Part shown: positions 13,860 to 20,647 of the stretch, piece by piece
Numbering within the stretch: position 1 is the stretch's first letter
How the letters are laid out: each line of letters begins with the position of its first letter
Source of the DNA: an uncultured Actinobaculum sp.
GTDB lineage: Bacteria > Actinomycetota > Actinomycetes > Actinomycetales > Actinomycetaceae
DNA: 20,702 nucleotides
Direction of reading: 5' to 3'
Assembly: GCA_938020505.1 (NCBI GenBank)
Contig: CALIHR010000029.1
Span: forward strand, 1-20,702
Notes under the pieces: model-generated
The model's input: only the letters and a program-made list of their open reading frames with translations
The model's database searches: none
Told to the model about the DNA's origin: nothing
Made by a program: the position numbers and the translations under genes

Positions 13860-14393
13860 TCAGCCCTCCCCGGCTGCTTCAGCGGCCGGCGCCCCGGCGT
13901 CGGCCGCAGCCTCCGCCCCTTCTTCGGGCGGGCGGACGATGAGCACGTCCCTGTGAGCCCGCCGGACGACGTCGGAAGCCACGTTGCCCAGCAGCCGCCC
14001 GACGATCGACGTGTCGCGGATGGCGCCGAGAACAAGCGCGTCGACTCGGTACTGCTTGGCCGCCTCGAGAAGCGCCTCGGCCGGTTCGCCGTCGACTAAG
14101 AGCGCGGCGGCGACGCGAACTCCGGTCCCTTCGGCGACGTCGACGGCCCTCTCCAAGGCATCGGTCGCCGCGGCCACGCCGGGCACCTGGCCCATGGTCG
14201 CGTACTTCGTGGCCGCTATCTCGGGGGACGACGCCGCATCGCGGTCGCTGATGGCCGTGTAGGCGCAGACGATCACGACGTCGGCTTCGTTGGAGGCCGC
14301 GATGGAGACGGCCCGCCGAACGGTCGGCCCGGCCAGCGGACTGCCGTCGGTTCCCACGAGGATCCGGCCGTACTTCGGCATGTTTTCGGTCAT
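13860..14393 (-). CDS. Universal stress protein (UspA family)
   Basis: A 177-residue single-domain Usp. The N-terminal strand ILVGTDGSPLAGPTVRRAV is typical. The C-terminal nucleotide loop reads LGAIRDTSIVGRLLGNVASDVVRRAHRDVLIV; ATP-binding family members have G-x2-G-x9-G-S/T, whereas here the last pair is Gly-Asn and the first spacing is altered, so ATP binding is uncertain. An Ala/Glu/Gly-rich tail of about 23 residues follows the domain. The start is the ATG at 14393, 5 bases after the porter stop. An ATG four codons later is an alternative. It sits between porter and amylosucrase in one transcript, so its role may be tied to sucrose or glucan metabolism, for example stress-linked control of the porter; this is inference. 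Confidence 0.85.
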   Translation of the reverse strand: MTENMPKYGRILVGTDGSPLAGPTVRRAVSIAASNEADVVIVCAYTAISDRDAASSPEIAATKYATMGQVPGVAAATDALERAVDVAEGTGVRVAAALLVDGEPAEALLEAAKQYRVDALVLGAIRDTSIVGRLLGNVASDVVRRAHRDVLIVRPPEEGAEAAADAGAPAAEAAGEG

Positions 14394-14398
14394 TTCGC

Positions 14399-15784
14399 TC
14401 ACTTGCCTTCCTTGAAGTCTTCGGCCACCTTCGGCGGGGCGGAAACGTCGTCCATGTCTCGGATGGTCGGGGGCTCGTTGATCCACGTCATGGCAATCGC
14501 CCCCAAGCCCATGAGAACGCCGGTGAAGGTGATCGCGTTCGTCGGATTGCTGCCCAAGAGGTTCTCGTAGACCCACCCGAAAGTCACGGTCTCCAGCAGC
14601 TGCGGCAGCACGATCATCATGTTGAGGATGCCCATGTACACGCCGTACCTGTTCGAGGGGACCATGCGGACCGCCATGATGTACGGCACGCCCAAAAGCG
14701 ACGCCCACGAGATGCCGAAGCCGATCATCGGCAAGAAAACGAGGAACTTGTTGGTGACGTGCGGAAGGATGAGAAGCGATACGAGGGCGCATATGAGGCT
14801 CGCCGTGTGAACCCACTTGGCTCCGTGCCTCTTCGCAAGAGACACGAGGCCGAAAGCCACCATGAAGGTGACGACGTTGTACGAGGCGTTCAGAAGACCC
14901 GCCCACGTCGTCGCCTCTTTGTAAAGCTCCGATTCGCTGTTGGGCGCGTGGAACACCGATTTTGCTATCGCCGGCGTGATGAACTGCCAGTAGACGAACA
15001 TGCCGTACCACTGGAACAGGTACACGAACCCCAGCTTCCGCAGTTCCTTCGGCATCTCGATGATGGCGCTGCCGATTTCCTTGATCGCCCCGAAACGCTC
15101 GCCGCTCTTCTTCTCGCGCATGCGCTGAAGCTCTTCGGGCGTGGGGGGAATCTCTTTGGTGGACAGGACCGAGGCCAGGACGGTGGCGATGGAACACACC
15201 GAGCCCAACATGAAGGCCCCGAAGACGTAGTACGGCAGGCCCGAACCGGCCGTTCCCTCCCAGATGTGCTCAAATAGGAACATCGAGACGTTGGCGAGAG
15301 TGATTCCCAGACCCGCGAAGAAGGACTGGGCGAGGAAGCCCTTGGCCGTCTGGCTCGGCGGGAGCCGGTCGGCGATGAAGGCGCGGTACGGCTCCATCGC
15401 TGTGTTGTTCGAGGCGTCGAGCAGCCACAGGAGCAGGACGGCCATCCACACCGCCGAAACAAATGGGAAGAGGAAAAGGCAGATCGAACAGCCGACGGCG
15501 CCGACGACGAAGTACGGCTTTCGCCTCCCCCATCTGTCGCTCCACGTCCTGTCCGACATGGCGCCGATGATCGGCTGAATGAGAAGGCCCGTGATGGGGC
15601 CGGCCATATTGAGGATCGGCAGCTCCGATTCCTTGGCCCCCAGCATGCTGTAAATCGGGTTGATGGCGGTCTGCTGCATTCCGAAGGAATACTGAATGCC
15701 AAAGAAGCCGAGATTCATGAGGAGAATCTGCCTCATGTTCATCATCGGCTTGTGCCGAATGACCGTGGTATTTTTCTGCGTCAT
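14399..15784 (-). CDS. MFS sugar porter, SLC45/GPH-like, probable sucrose importer
   Basis: A 461-residue membrane protein with about 12 hydrophobic helices and a long charged cytoplasmic loop after helix 6 (about KEIPPTPEELQRMREKKSGE). The loop between helices 2 and 3, SDRTWSDRWGRRKPYF (77-92), is the signature of the GPH/SLC45-like sucrose and maltose porters; plant SUC carriers have the closely similar SDR-RFGRRRPF pattern. LLWLLDASNNTAMEPYRAFIAD further matches that family. Position upstream of amylosucrase in the same transcript makes sucrose the best guess for the substrate, by proton symport. The start is the ATG at 15784, which begins 11 bases after the previous stop; the ribosome site is weak (GGAATTCC), so coupling to the upstream gene is likely. 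An upstream extension is Arg-rich and unlikely. Confidence 0.85.
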   Translation of the reverse strand: MTQKNTTVIRHKPMMNMRQILLMNLGFFGIQYSFGMQQTAINPIYSMLGAKESELPILNMAGPITGLLIQPIIGAMSDRTWSDRWGRRKPYFVVGAVGCSICLFLFPFVSAVWMAVLLLWLLDASNNTAMEPYRAFIADRLPPSQTAKGFLAQSFFAGLGITLANVSMFLFEHIWEGTAGSGLPYYVFGAFMLGSVCSIATVLASVLSTKEIPPTPEELQRMREKKSGERFGAIKEIGSAIIEMPKELRKLGFVYLFQWYGMFVYWQFITPAIAKSVFHAPNSESELYKEATTWAGLLNASYNVVTFMVAFGLVSLAKRHGAKWVHTASLICALVSLLILPHVTNKFLVFLPMIGFGISWASLLGVPYIMAVRMVPSNRYGVYMGILNMMIVLPQLLETVTFGWVYENLLGSNPTNAITFTGVLMGLGAIAMTWINEPPTIRDMDDVSAPPKVAEDFKEGK

Positions 15785-15795
15785 GGAATTCCGTT

Positions 15796-16266
15796 CTATG
15801 AGGCGGCGCCGGCGCCGTCGATGTATGCCTGAAGCCTGTCGAGAATGGACTCCCACACCTTCGCGTAGTCGACCGCGGCCTGAGATTCATAGGGGCCCTG
15901 GACGACCCGCAGGAGGGTCTTGCCTTGGCCCTGCCTCGAAAACTCGACTCGCAGCTCGACGGCCCTGGAGGGATCGATCCCCTTGATTCCGGTGATTCTC
16001 TGCCGGCTCACAAGGACGTCCGGGTAGAAGACCTCGGTGTATATGCCGTCGACAACCCACGTCCTCGCGGGGTCGTCGTCGCGGACTTTCGTATGACGGA
16101 GGCGCCCACCGAGTCGCGGATCAAGTTCGACCGACTCAGGCACAACGTGCCAGCCTTCGGGCGCGAACCATTGCGCGAGTGCCTTCGGCTCGGTGAAAGC
16201 CCTGAACAAAACGTTGCGCGGCTCATTAAAGATCCGCTCAACCTCAAGGACTGTATCGGGTTCCAT
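15796..16266 (-). CDS. SRPBCC/AHSA1-like domain protein
   Basis: A 156-residue protein with the helix-grip fold pattern of the Aha1 C-terminal/CalC-like branch of SRPBCC proteins: VLEVERIFNEPRNVLFRAFTEPKALAQWFAPEGW near the start is diagnostic, then beta strands and a C-terminal long helix (YAKVWESILDRLQAYID). Such proteins bind hydrophobic ligands in a cavity. The ATG at 16266 is preferred because AGGGGA lies 7 bases upstream; a GTG 22 codons earlier is possible but lacks a ribosome site. It is the first gene of the transcript with the porter, the stress protein and amylosucrase. AHSA1 genes often follow an ArsR-type regulator, but none is present here. Its link to sucrose use is unexplained. 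Confidence 0.82.
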   Translation of the reverse strand: MEPDTVLEVERIFNEPRNVLFRAFTEPKALAQWFAPEGWHVVPESVELDPRLGGRLRHTKVRDDDPARTWVVDGIYTEVFYPDVLVSRQRITGIKGIDPSRAVELRVEFSRQGQGKTLLRVVQGPYESQAAVDYAKVWESILDRLQAYIDGAGAAS

Positions 16267-16480
16267 AATCGATTCCCCTGTTGCAATCGGACGGACATCG
16301 TCATAGGTGTCCGCAATGAACTCCTTCCGCACGGTCGCAGGATCGACGCCCCCTTCGCGAGTAGCAAACCTAACAATCGTGCAGCGGCGCTAGCCTATCA
16401 ACGGCCATCCGACCGTCTCCCCACCCGTCTCACGTACAGGATAGCGCCCCTTCCCCTAAATCATGCGGAATTCAGCCAAA
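16267..16480 (-). promoter_or_regulatory. Leader and presumed promoter region of the sucrose operon
   Basis: This stretch must hold the promoter of the SRPBCC-porter-Usp-amylosucrase operon. Candidate -10 hexamers on the minus strand include TAGGTT and TAGGCT, but neither has a convincing -35 at 16-18 bases. I see no known sugar-repressor box. No gene is present. Confidence 0.3.
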
Positions 16481-16555
16481 TTTCAAAAGGATTGGTTGAA
16501 AACACACAGTGTGTGTTGCCTCACAATCGACGATTGTCGGGGACTTTTGTCCCCG
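16481..16555. other. Row of four adjacent inverted repeats
   Basis: Four inverted repeats follow each other: TTTCAA/TTGAAA (16481-16501), AACACACA-G-TGTGTGTT (16501-16517), ACAATCG-A-CGATTGT (16523-16537) and CGGGGAC-TTTT-GTCCCCG (16538-16555). The last three are perfect. Read on the minus strand they come after the endonuclease-like gene and before the sucrose operon, so they could be a composite terminator, an operator array, or both. Confidence 0.65.
16499..16517 (-). terminator. Possible terminator of the msrB unit
   Basis: On the minus strand AACACACA-C-TGTGTGTT runs on into TTC, giving an 8-bp stem with four T at its end. It lies about 190 bases beyond the stop of the endonuclease/exonuclease/phosphatase gene. 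The preceding CGGGGAC hairpin would add a GC-rich pause. Confidence 0.4.
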
Positions 16556-16556
16556 C

Positions 16557-16666
16557 ATTTCGCCGGTCCAGGCCTCGGATTTCGCCCGCGTGCGCCCCGG
16601 ATCTCGCGCGGCCAAGCTTCGAACTTCGCCGGTCCGGGCTTCGGATTTCGCCGGTCCGGGCCTCGA
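16557..16666. repeat. Tandem repeat, five 22-bp units
   Basis: Exact 22-base phase: units start at 16557, 16579, 16601, 16623 and 16645, with consensus near ATTTCGCCGGTCCGGGCCTC plus GG. Units 1, 4 and 5 are very alike; units 2 and 3 have diverged. The array begins directly after the row of inverted repeats and ends 40 bases before the stop of the endonuclease-like gene. Confidence 0.85.
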
Positions 16667-16705
16667 ATCGTTTGGCGGGGACGACGCCGGCGCCCCGAGC
16701 GCCTG

Positions 16706-17482
16706 TCAATCGACGTCGACGGCGAGCATGCGATGATCTGAAACGGCCAGGCGCCGCGTCGTCGCGTCTCCCGCCGCCCGGAAGCCGACCCCGAGGATGT
16801 GGTCGATCTGGGAGCTGGGCTCGTCGTCGGGATAGGTCAGCGCCTGCGCGAGGACTTCGTACTCGGTCTGCTTCCGAATGTCTTCGAGGTGCGTGTTGAG
16901 GTCGCCGAGGACGATTCGGGGGGCGTCGGGGATGCCGCGGCGGCGGGCGACCCTCGCCATGAAGTCCTCGAGGCGGCGCAGCTGCTTGCGATTGTCCGGC
17001 TGTTTCGTGGTCAAGTGCGTGGCGCCGACGACCACGGGCTTCGGTGTCAGGAGCACGGCGACTATCGCCATCCTTTGCTCCTCGAGGCGAAAGCGCCAGC
17101 CGAGGCGGCGGTCGGACGCCCTGCGCACCGGGTTCCTCCACGAAGGCAGCCTGAGGGCCCTGATGTAATCGACAGGGTACGTCGTGGCGACGGCGATGCC
17201 GTATCCGCGCCGCGAGCGCCGAAATATCCTGGCCATGAGGCTGCTCGGCGCCCGGCGACACGCCGCGAAGCGCCGGTGCTCCATTCCCGCGCCCTCGGCG
17301 AACGCCGAGAGAATCGATCGGCCGCGGTCCTCCCTGACTTCTTGCAGCGCCAGCACGTCGGGTTTGAGCTGCGCGATTTCCGCGGCGGCCTCGCGGACCG
17401 CCTCGTCGTTCATGGCGCCGTCGCCCAGTGCGGCGCCGGCCCAGGACTGGTTGGCCCGCCCGCTCTGGACGTTGAAGCTCAC
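16706..17482 (-). CDS. Endonuclease/exonuclease/phosphatase-fold hydrolase
   Basis: A 258-residue EEP-fold protein of the metal-dependent phosphoesterase type. Motifs: SFNVQSG at the first strand, LALQEVRE with metal ligand Glu48, THLTTK, GDLNTH with Asp194 and Asn196, QIDHIL with Asp227, and SDH at 249-250, the catalytic Asp-His pair. No signal peptide, membrane helix or lipid-binding part is seen, so this is a soluble hydrolase; DNA repair, phosphodiester or phosphoinositide-like substrates are all possible. It follows msrB by 13 bases and is co-transcribed. The start is uncertain: the GTG at 17482 has its ribosome site 16 bases away, whereas an ACG at 17491 is perfectly spaced after GGAG and would give the family-like N-terminus (M)RLVSFNVQ. 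I list the conventional GTG. Confidence 0.82.
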   Translation of the reverse strand: MSFNVQSGRANQSWAGAALGDGAMNDEAVREAAAEIAQLKPDVLALQEVREDRGRSILSAFAEGAGMEHRRFAACRRAPSSLMARIFRRSRRGYGIAVATTYPVDYIRALRLPSWRNPVRRASDRRLGWRFRLEEQRMAIVAVLLTPKPVVVGATHLTTKQPDNRKQLRRLEDFMARVARRRGIPDAPRIVLGDLNTHLEDIRKQTEYEVLAQALTYPDDEPSSQIDHILGVGFRAAGDATTRRLAVSDHRMLAVDVD

Positions 17483-17495
17483 AAGGCGCGTAGGG

Positions 17496-17900
17496 TCACT
17501 CCGAGGGCTCGAAGGACAGGCTGACCGAGTTCATGCAGTAGCGCTGCCCCGTCGGGGTCTGCGGCGCGTCCGGGAACACGTGGCCGAGGTGAGAGTCGCA
17601 GGAGGCGCAGCGAACCTCGGTCCGAGGATAGCCCAGCTTGTAGTCGACGGCGGTGACCACGGAATCCGCCTCCGAGGGGTCGTAGAAGCTCGGCCAGCCG
17701 CAGCCCGAGTCGAACTTCGTCTCGGAGCGGAAGAGCTCGGCCCCGCATCCGCGGCAGCGGTAGACGCCTTCGCGCTCTTCTCCCAGAAGCTCGCCGCTGA
17801 AGGGGGCTTCCGTTCCGGCCTCGCGCAGCACGTGATACTCGGCGGGAGCGAGAACTGCGCGCCATTCCTCGTCCGTTTGCGGCACAAGAGGTTTCGTCAT
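17496..17900 (-). CDS. msrB: Peptide-methionine (R)-S-oxide reductase (MsrB)
   Basis: A 134-residue single-domain MsrB, which reduces the R form of methionine sulfoxide in proteins. The structural zinc site is complete: Cys49 and Cys52 (CRGC) with Cys98 and Cys101 (CASC). SGCGWPSF holds Cys67, the usual recycling cysteine, and RYCMNSVSL holds the catalytic Cys122. HLGHVFPDAP and the PTGQRYC block are fully conserved. The start is taken at the ATG at 17900; a GTG two codons earlier is possible. No strong ribosome site precedes either, and a CATAGT -10-like word lies just upstream, so a leaderless message is possible. It heads a unit with the EEP hydrolase. No fused or adjacent MsrA is present. 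Confidence 0.95.
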   Translation of the reverse strand: MTKPLVPQTDEEWRAVLAPAEYHVLREAGTEAPFSGELLGEEREGVYRCRGCGAELFRSETKFDSGCGWPSFYDPSEADSVVTAVDYKLGYPRTEVRCASCDSHLGHVFPDAPQTPTGQRYCMNSVSLSFEPSE

Positions 17901-17956
17901 AACCACTATGCTGACTTTCGTCGCGTGACGTGTCCATCGCTCTCACTCTGAGCGGA

Positions 17957-18068
17957 ATGGGCAAGTTTGACGGCCGAACGACGCCCCCGGCTCACAAGCC
18001 TATTCTGCGCGGTCTCCGACGTCGCCGCCATGGGCAAGTTTGGCGGCCGAACGACGCCCCCGGCTCAC
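17957..18068. repeat. Two 39-bp near-identical direct repeats upstream of msrB
   Basis: Copies at 17957-17995 and 18030-18068 begin ATGGGCAAGTTTG and differ at one base in 39. They are 73 bases apart start to start. They fill the gap between the end of mscS and the start of msrB, which holds no other gene. A 7-bp stem with a long loop (18094-18129) follows the mscS stop and could end its transcript. Confidence 0.9.
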
Positions 18069-18147
18069 GCTGCGGCGCTCGACGCGTGAAAGCCGAGGCG
18101 CTGCGAAGCCGTCGCCCCGCAACGCCTCGTGCACGGGCCGCAGTCGC

Positions 18148-19920
18148 CTATGCTTTGGCGCCGGCCTCGCCCTTGGCGCCCGCGCGAATCTCCGTGGCGG
18201 GGCCTTCGCCGCCTCCCGGGGGCTCTTCGCCGTCGACGCCTTCCGCGGAGCCCTGCGTCCCCTCCTTCTTGCGGGCGGCTTCCTCCCGCTCGCGCATGGC
18301 GTCCTCGCCGGGCCCGGCGAAGTCCTTGGCGCGCTTCTCCGCCCCTGCGGACCCGGTGAAGATCGAGGCTTCGTACCCGGTTTCCGTCAGCGGCGAAGGC
18401 GCCGTCTCGGGGCTCGGCTCGCGGTCGGCGAGAGGCACGCGCACCACCGGCGGGACCGCCGGGAACATCCTGGTGCCCGTCGGGCCGACGCCGTCGTGGC
18501 GCCGTTTGACGTGCGGACCGGACGGAGTCGCCTGGGGGCCGGCCGAACGGAACGTCGGGCGGCTCTCGCCTTTGCCGCCGGAGGGTCTGACGACGTCGGG
18601 CCTGCCGGAGTTCGGAGCGTCGGGCCTGCCCGCGGGAAGAAGGGCGTCCGCCGCGGGGATTTCCTCGAGCAGCGGATCGGGCGGGTTGACGAAACTGCGC
18701 CCGTGGGGGACCGCGTCGGGCGCGTTCGCCTGTATCCAGCGAACGAGCCGCTCGCGCACAAAGAACTTGAGGTCGATGAGGTTCGAAGGCGTCGCGGCGG
18801 AGACAAGCGCCGAAACTTGAATCGACGTGCTCTCGGCGGCGCGAACCTGAATGATTCCGGTGTTGCCGTCCCACAGCGTGGTTTCCTTGAGGATCCTGTC
18901 GAGTTCGGCGCGCAGAGCCGGAATCGGAACGCTCCAGTCAAGCAGCAGGTCGACGTATCCGAGCATCTCGGGCGCCCGTCGCGTCCAGTTCTCGAAGGTC
19001 TTGGTCGTCAGTTCCTTGGACGGCACGATGAGTCTGCGCCCGTCCCAGACTTTGAGGACGACGTAGCTGAGGGTGATGTCCTCGACTTTCGCGTACTGGT
19101 CGTCGTTCCAGATGACGATGTCGCCCATGCGGATCGAGTCGGAGAAGGCCAGCTGCAGGCCCGCGAACAGGTTGCCCAGGGTCGACTGCGCCGCAAGGCC
19201 GGCGACGACGGAGATGACTCCGGCCGATGCGAAGACCGAGGTGCCGAACGCCCTTGCCAGCGGGAAGGTCATGAGGATCGCGGCGGCGCCCAAGATCCAG
19301 ATCGAGACTCCGACCACCCTGTTGAGCACGCGGACCTGCGTCTGCACCTTCCAGTAACGCGACTGCCCGCTCGCCTTCACGCGATTGAGGATGAGGTCCT
19401 GGACGCCCGTCGCAACCGACGAGATGAGCCAGGTCAAAGCGGCGATCGTTGCGATGAGGAACGCGTGGTCGACCCACATGTTCCACCCGACGTCCCCGCC
19501 GCTCGTGGCCATCGGCAGCGCAACCGAGTATCCGACCCACGCCCCGACGACGGCGAAGGAGACGCTCATGGGCCTGACGACCGGATGCGAGGCCTGCCTG
19601 AGAAAAACGTGACGCCGCATGATGAAGCGCATAAACATCTGGATGCCGATCGAAACCAGCATGCCCACAAAGAATCCGGTGCCCATGCCCAGCAGAATCG
19701 TCAGCGCGTCCACCGCGACAGAACCCGCCGTCTCTTTCACCGGGGGCTCCGCGCGCACAGCAGTCGCCGCAGGCGTGAACGCGGGAACGTACGTGAGTGC
19801 AGGAACGTCTGCGAGCGTGAGCTGCTGCGCGATCGCAGCCGAATGCGCCGACGTCGTCGCGGAACCCGTCGACGCCGCCGCGGAAACAACTTCGTAACCG
19901 TTTGCCAAGAATACTCCCAT
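18148..19920 (-). CDS. MscS-family mechanosensitive ion channel
   Basis: A 590-residue membrane protein with helices at about 70-97, 117-137, 152-170 and 201-219, and the pore helix at about 226-260 with SAGVISVVAGLAAQSTLGNLFAGLQLAFSDSIRMGD. That segment is the MscS TM3 plus the start of the beta domain, which continues as VIWNDDQYAKVEDITLSYVVLKVWDGRRLIVPSKEL. MscS channels open under membrane tension and release solutes on osmotic downshock. From about residue 425 on the protein is a long, disordered, charged and Pro/Gly-rich tail without homology that I recognise. The start is uncertain: the ATG at 19920 is listed, and an in-frame ATG at 19959 lies inside a palindrome. Reading further upstream enters the 23-bp tandem repeat, so the ORF extension there is not real. 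A TAGCCT -10-like word 7 bases before 19920 would make a leaderless message. Confidence 0.88.
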   Translation of the reverse strand: MGVFLANGYEVVSAAASTGSATTSAHSAAIAQQLTLADVPALTYVPAFTPAATAVRAEPPVKETAGSVAVDALTILLGMGTGFFVGMLVSIGIQMFMRFIMRRHVFLRQASHPVVRPMSVSFAVVGAWVGYSVALPMATSGGDVGWNMWVDHAFLIATIAALTWLISSVATGVQDLILNRVKASGQSRYWKVQTQVRVLNRVVGVSIWILGAAAILMTFPLARAFGTSVFASAGVISVVAGLAAQSTLGNLFAGLQLAFSDSIRMGDIVIWNDDQYAKVEDITLSYVVLKVWDGRRLIVPSKELTTKTFENWTRRAPEMLGYVDLLLDWSVPIPALRAELDRILKETTLWDGNTGIIQVRAAESTSIQVSALVSAATPSNLIDLKFFVRERLVRWIQANAPDAVPHGRSFVNPPDPLLEEIPAADALLPAGRPDAPNSGRPDVVRPSGGKGESRPTFRSAGPQATPSGPHVKRRHDGVGPTGTRMFPAVPPVVRVPLADREPSPETAPSPLTETGYEASIFTGSAGAEKRAKDFAGPGEDAMREREEAARKKEGTQGSAEGVDGEEPPGGGEGPATEIRAGAKGEAGAKA

Positions 19921-19955
19921 GCCCTCAAGGCTAAGCGATGCCGCCTGAAAGTACG

Positions 19956-19976
19956 CCATATTCCCGCGGAATATGG
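19956..19976. promoter_or_regulatory. 21-bp perfect palindrome upstream of mscS
   Basis: CCATATTCC and GGAATATGG form a perfect 9-bp inverted repeat around CGC, centred 46 bases upstream of the mscS start used here. This symmetry suits a dimeric transcription factor at or just upstream of a -35 region. It is distinct from the dps palindrome. Confidence 0.5.
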
Positions 19977-20005
19977 CCAAGGTTATGCGTTCGGGACTTC
20001 GCGCG

Positions 20006-20134
20006 GCGCACGCTTGCGGCCTTGCAGGGCACGCGCTTGCGGCCTGGCGGGCCATGCGATTGCGGCCTGACGGACCATGCGATTGCGGCCTGGCGGGGCA
20101 CGCGCTTGCGGCCTGGCGGGCCATGCGCACCCGG
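20006..20134. repeat. Tandem repeat, five 22-23-bp units
   Basis: Units start at 20006, 20029, 20051, 20074 and 20097, and a partial one at 20120. The consensus is near GCCACGCGCTTGCGGCCTGG plus CGG, with alternating CACGCGCTTGCG and CATGCGATTGCG versions. In one frame it is translated as an Ala/Arg/Pro-rich string, which explains spurious long reading frames here. Confidence 0.9.
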
Positions 20135-20465
20135 CGTCGCAAGCCGGGCGCCCGCCGTTTCACACCCCCGCCTTCGCGGCGTCGCGAACCGCCCGAGCGC
20201 GCCCTCCGCCGCCCGGACGCACCGGCAATGCCTCTCGACTGCCAGGTCAACCGCCCCAGCCACAGGAGCATCAACCCGGCAAACGCCGAACGGCGGCTTC
20301 GCCTTCCTGCGGCGCAGACCCCTCGAGGGCCGCAAGCGCACCGTTGGCGTTGTGGGTAGAGGGGGCGGCGTTGCGGCAGGCCCCTCGAGGGCCGCAAGCG
20401 CACCCAGGAACAACATGCGCTCCAGGAGCTTTGGGCCGGTGAGCAAGGCCACAGCCCATCCGGTT
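20135..20465. other. Gene-free region between mscS and tRNA-Glu
   Basis: No reading frame with a ribosome site or recognisable domain is seen. The region holds GC-rich sequence and the two 24-bp direct repeats annotated separately, and ends at the tRNA-Glu promoter. Confidence 0.5.
20319..20404. repeat. Two 24-bp identical direct repeats
   Basis: Identical copies at 20319-20342 and 20381-20404 begin CCCCTCGAGGGCCGCAAGCG. Each contains an inverted repeat (CCCCTCGAGGGC) and, read on the opposite strand, the GCGCTTGCGGCC core of the 23-bp array at 20006, so the two repeats are related and oppositely oriented. Confidence 0.85.
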
Positions 20466-20495
20466 TTGCAATGACCCTCCCCTTTCCTCTAAGCT
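20466..20495 (+). promoter_or_regulatory. Promoter of the tRNA-Glu/tRNA-Asp unit
   Basis: TTGCAA (20466-20471) and TAAGCT (20490-20495) are 18 bases apart. The predicted start is near 20502, about 50 bases upstream of tRNA-Glu, leaving a short leader to be removed. Confidence 0.6.
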
Positions 20496-20550
20496 AATCG
20501 AGTTCCACCAGCCGGCAACGGTGAGGAACGGACAAACAGACAATCAGTCC

Positions 20551-20623
20551 GCCCCTATCGTCTAGTGGCCTAGGACGGCGCCCTTTCACGGCGCTAACAC
20601 CGGTTCGAATCCGGTTGGGGGTG
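20551..20623 (+). tRNA. tRNA-Glu (anticodon TTC)
   Basis: The acceptor GCCCCTA pairs with TGGGGGT (with G-T pairs at two places), the anticodon stem GCGCC/GGCGC encloses CTTTCAC with anticodon TTC, and the T arm is ACCGG-TTCGAAT-CCGGT. The discriminator is G, and CCA is not encoded. It is followed 24 bases later by tRNA-Asp, as in many actinobacteria. Confidence 0.95.
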
Positions 20624-20647
20624 CGAGAAGGTCAATGAATCTTCATT

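Noticed and set aside
11714..13942. Plus-strand reading frame of 742 codons opposite amylosucrase
   Set aside because: Long antisense frames are expected in GC-rich genes with strong third-position bias; the amylosucrase catalytic motifs are all on the minus strand.
18040..20070. Long plus-strand reading frame of 676 codons opposite mscS
   Set aside because: It mirrors the mscS codon pattern on the other strand, has Arg/Gly/Asp-rich composition and no domain, and overlaps a clear MscS pore motif on the minus strand.
19956..20403. Extended N-terminus of the MscS protein reading up to 20403
   Set aside because: The added residues come from the 23-bp tandem repeat and other spacer DNA (repeating Met-Ala-Arg-Gln-Ala-Ala-Ser-type strings) and are not protein-like.
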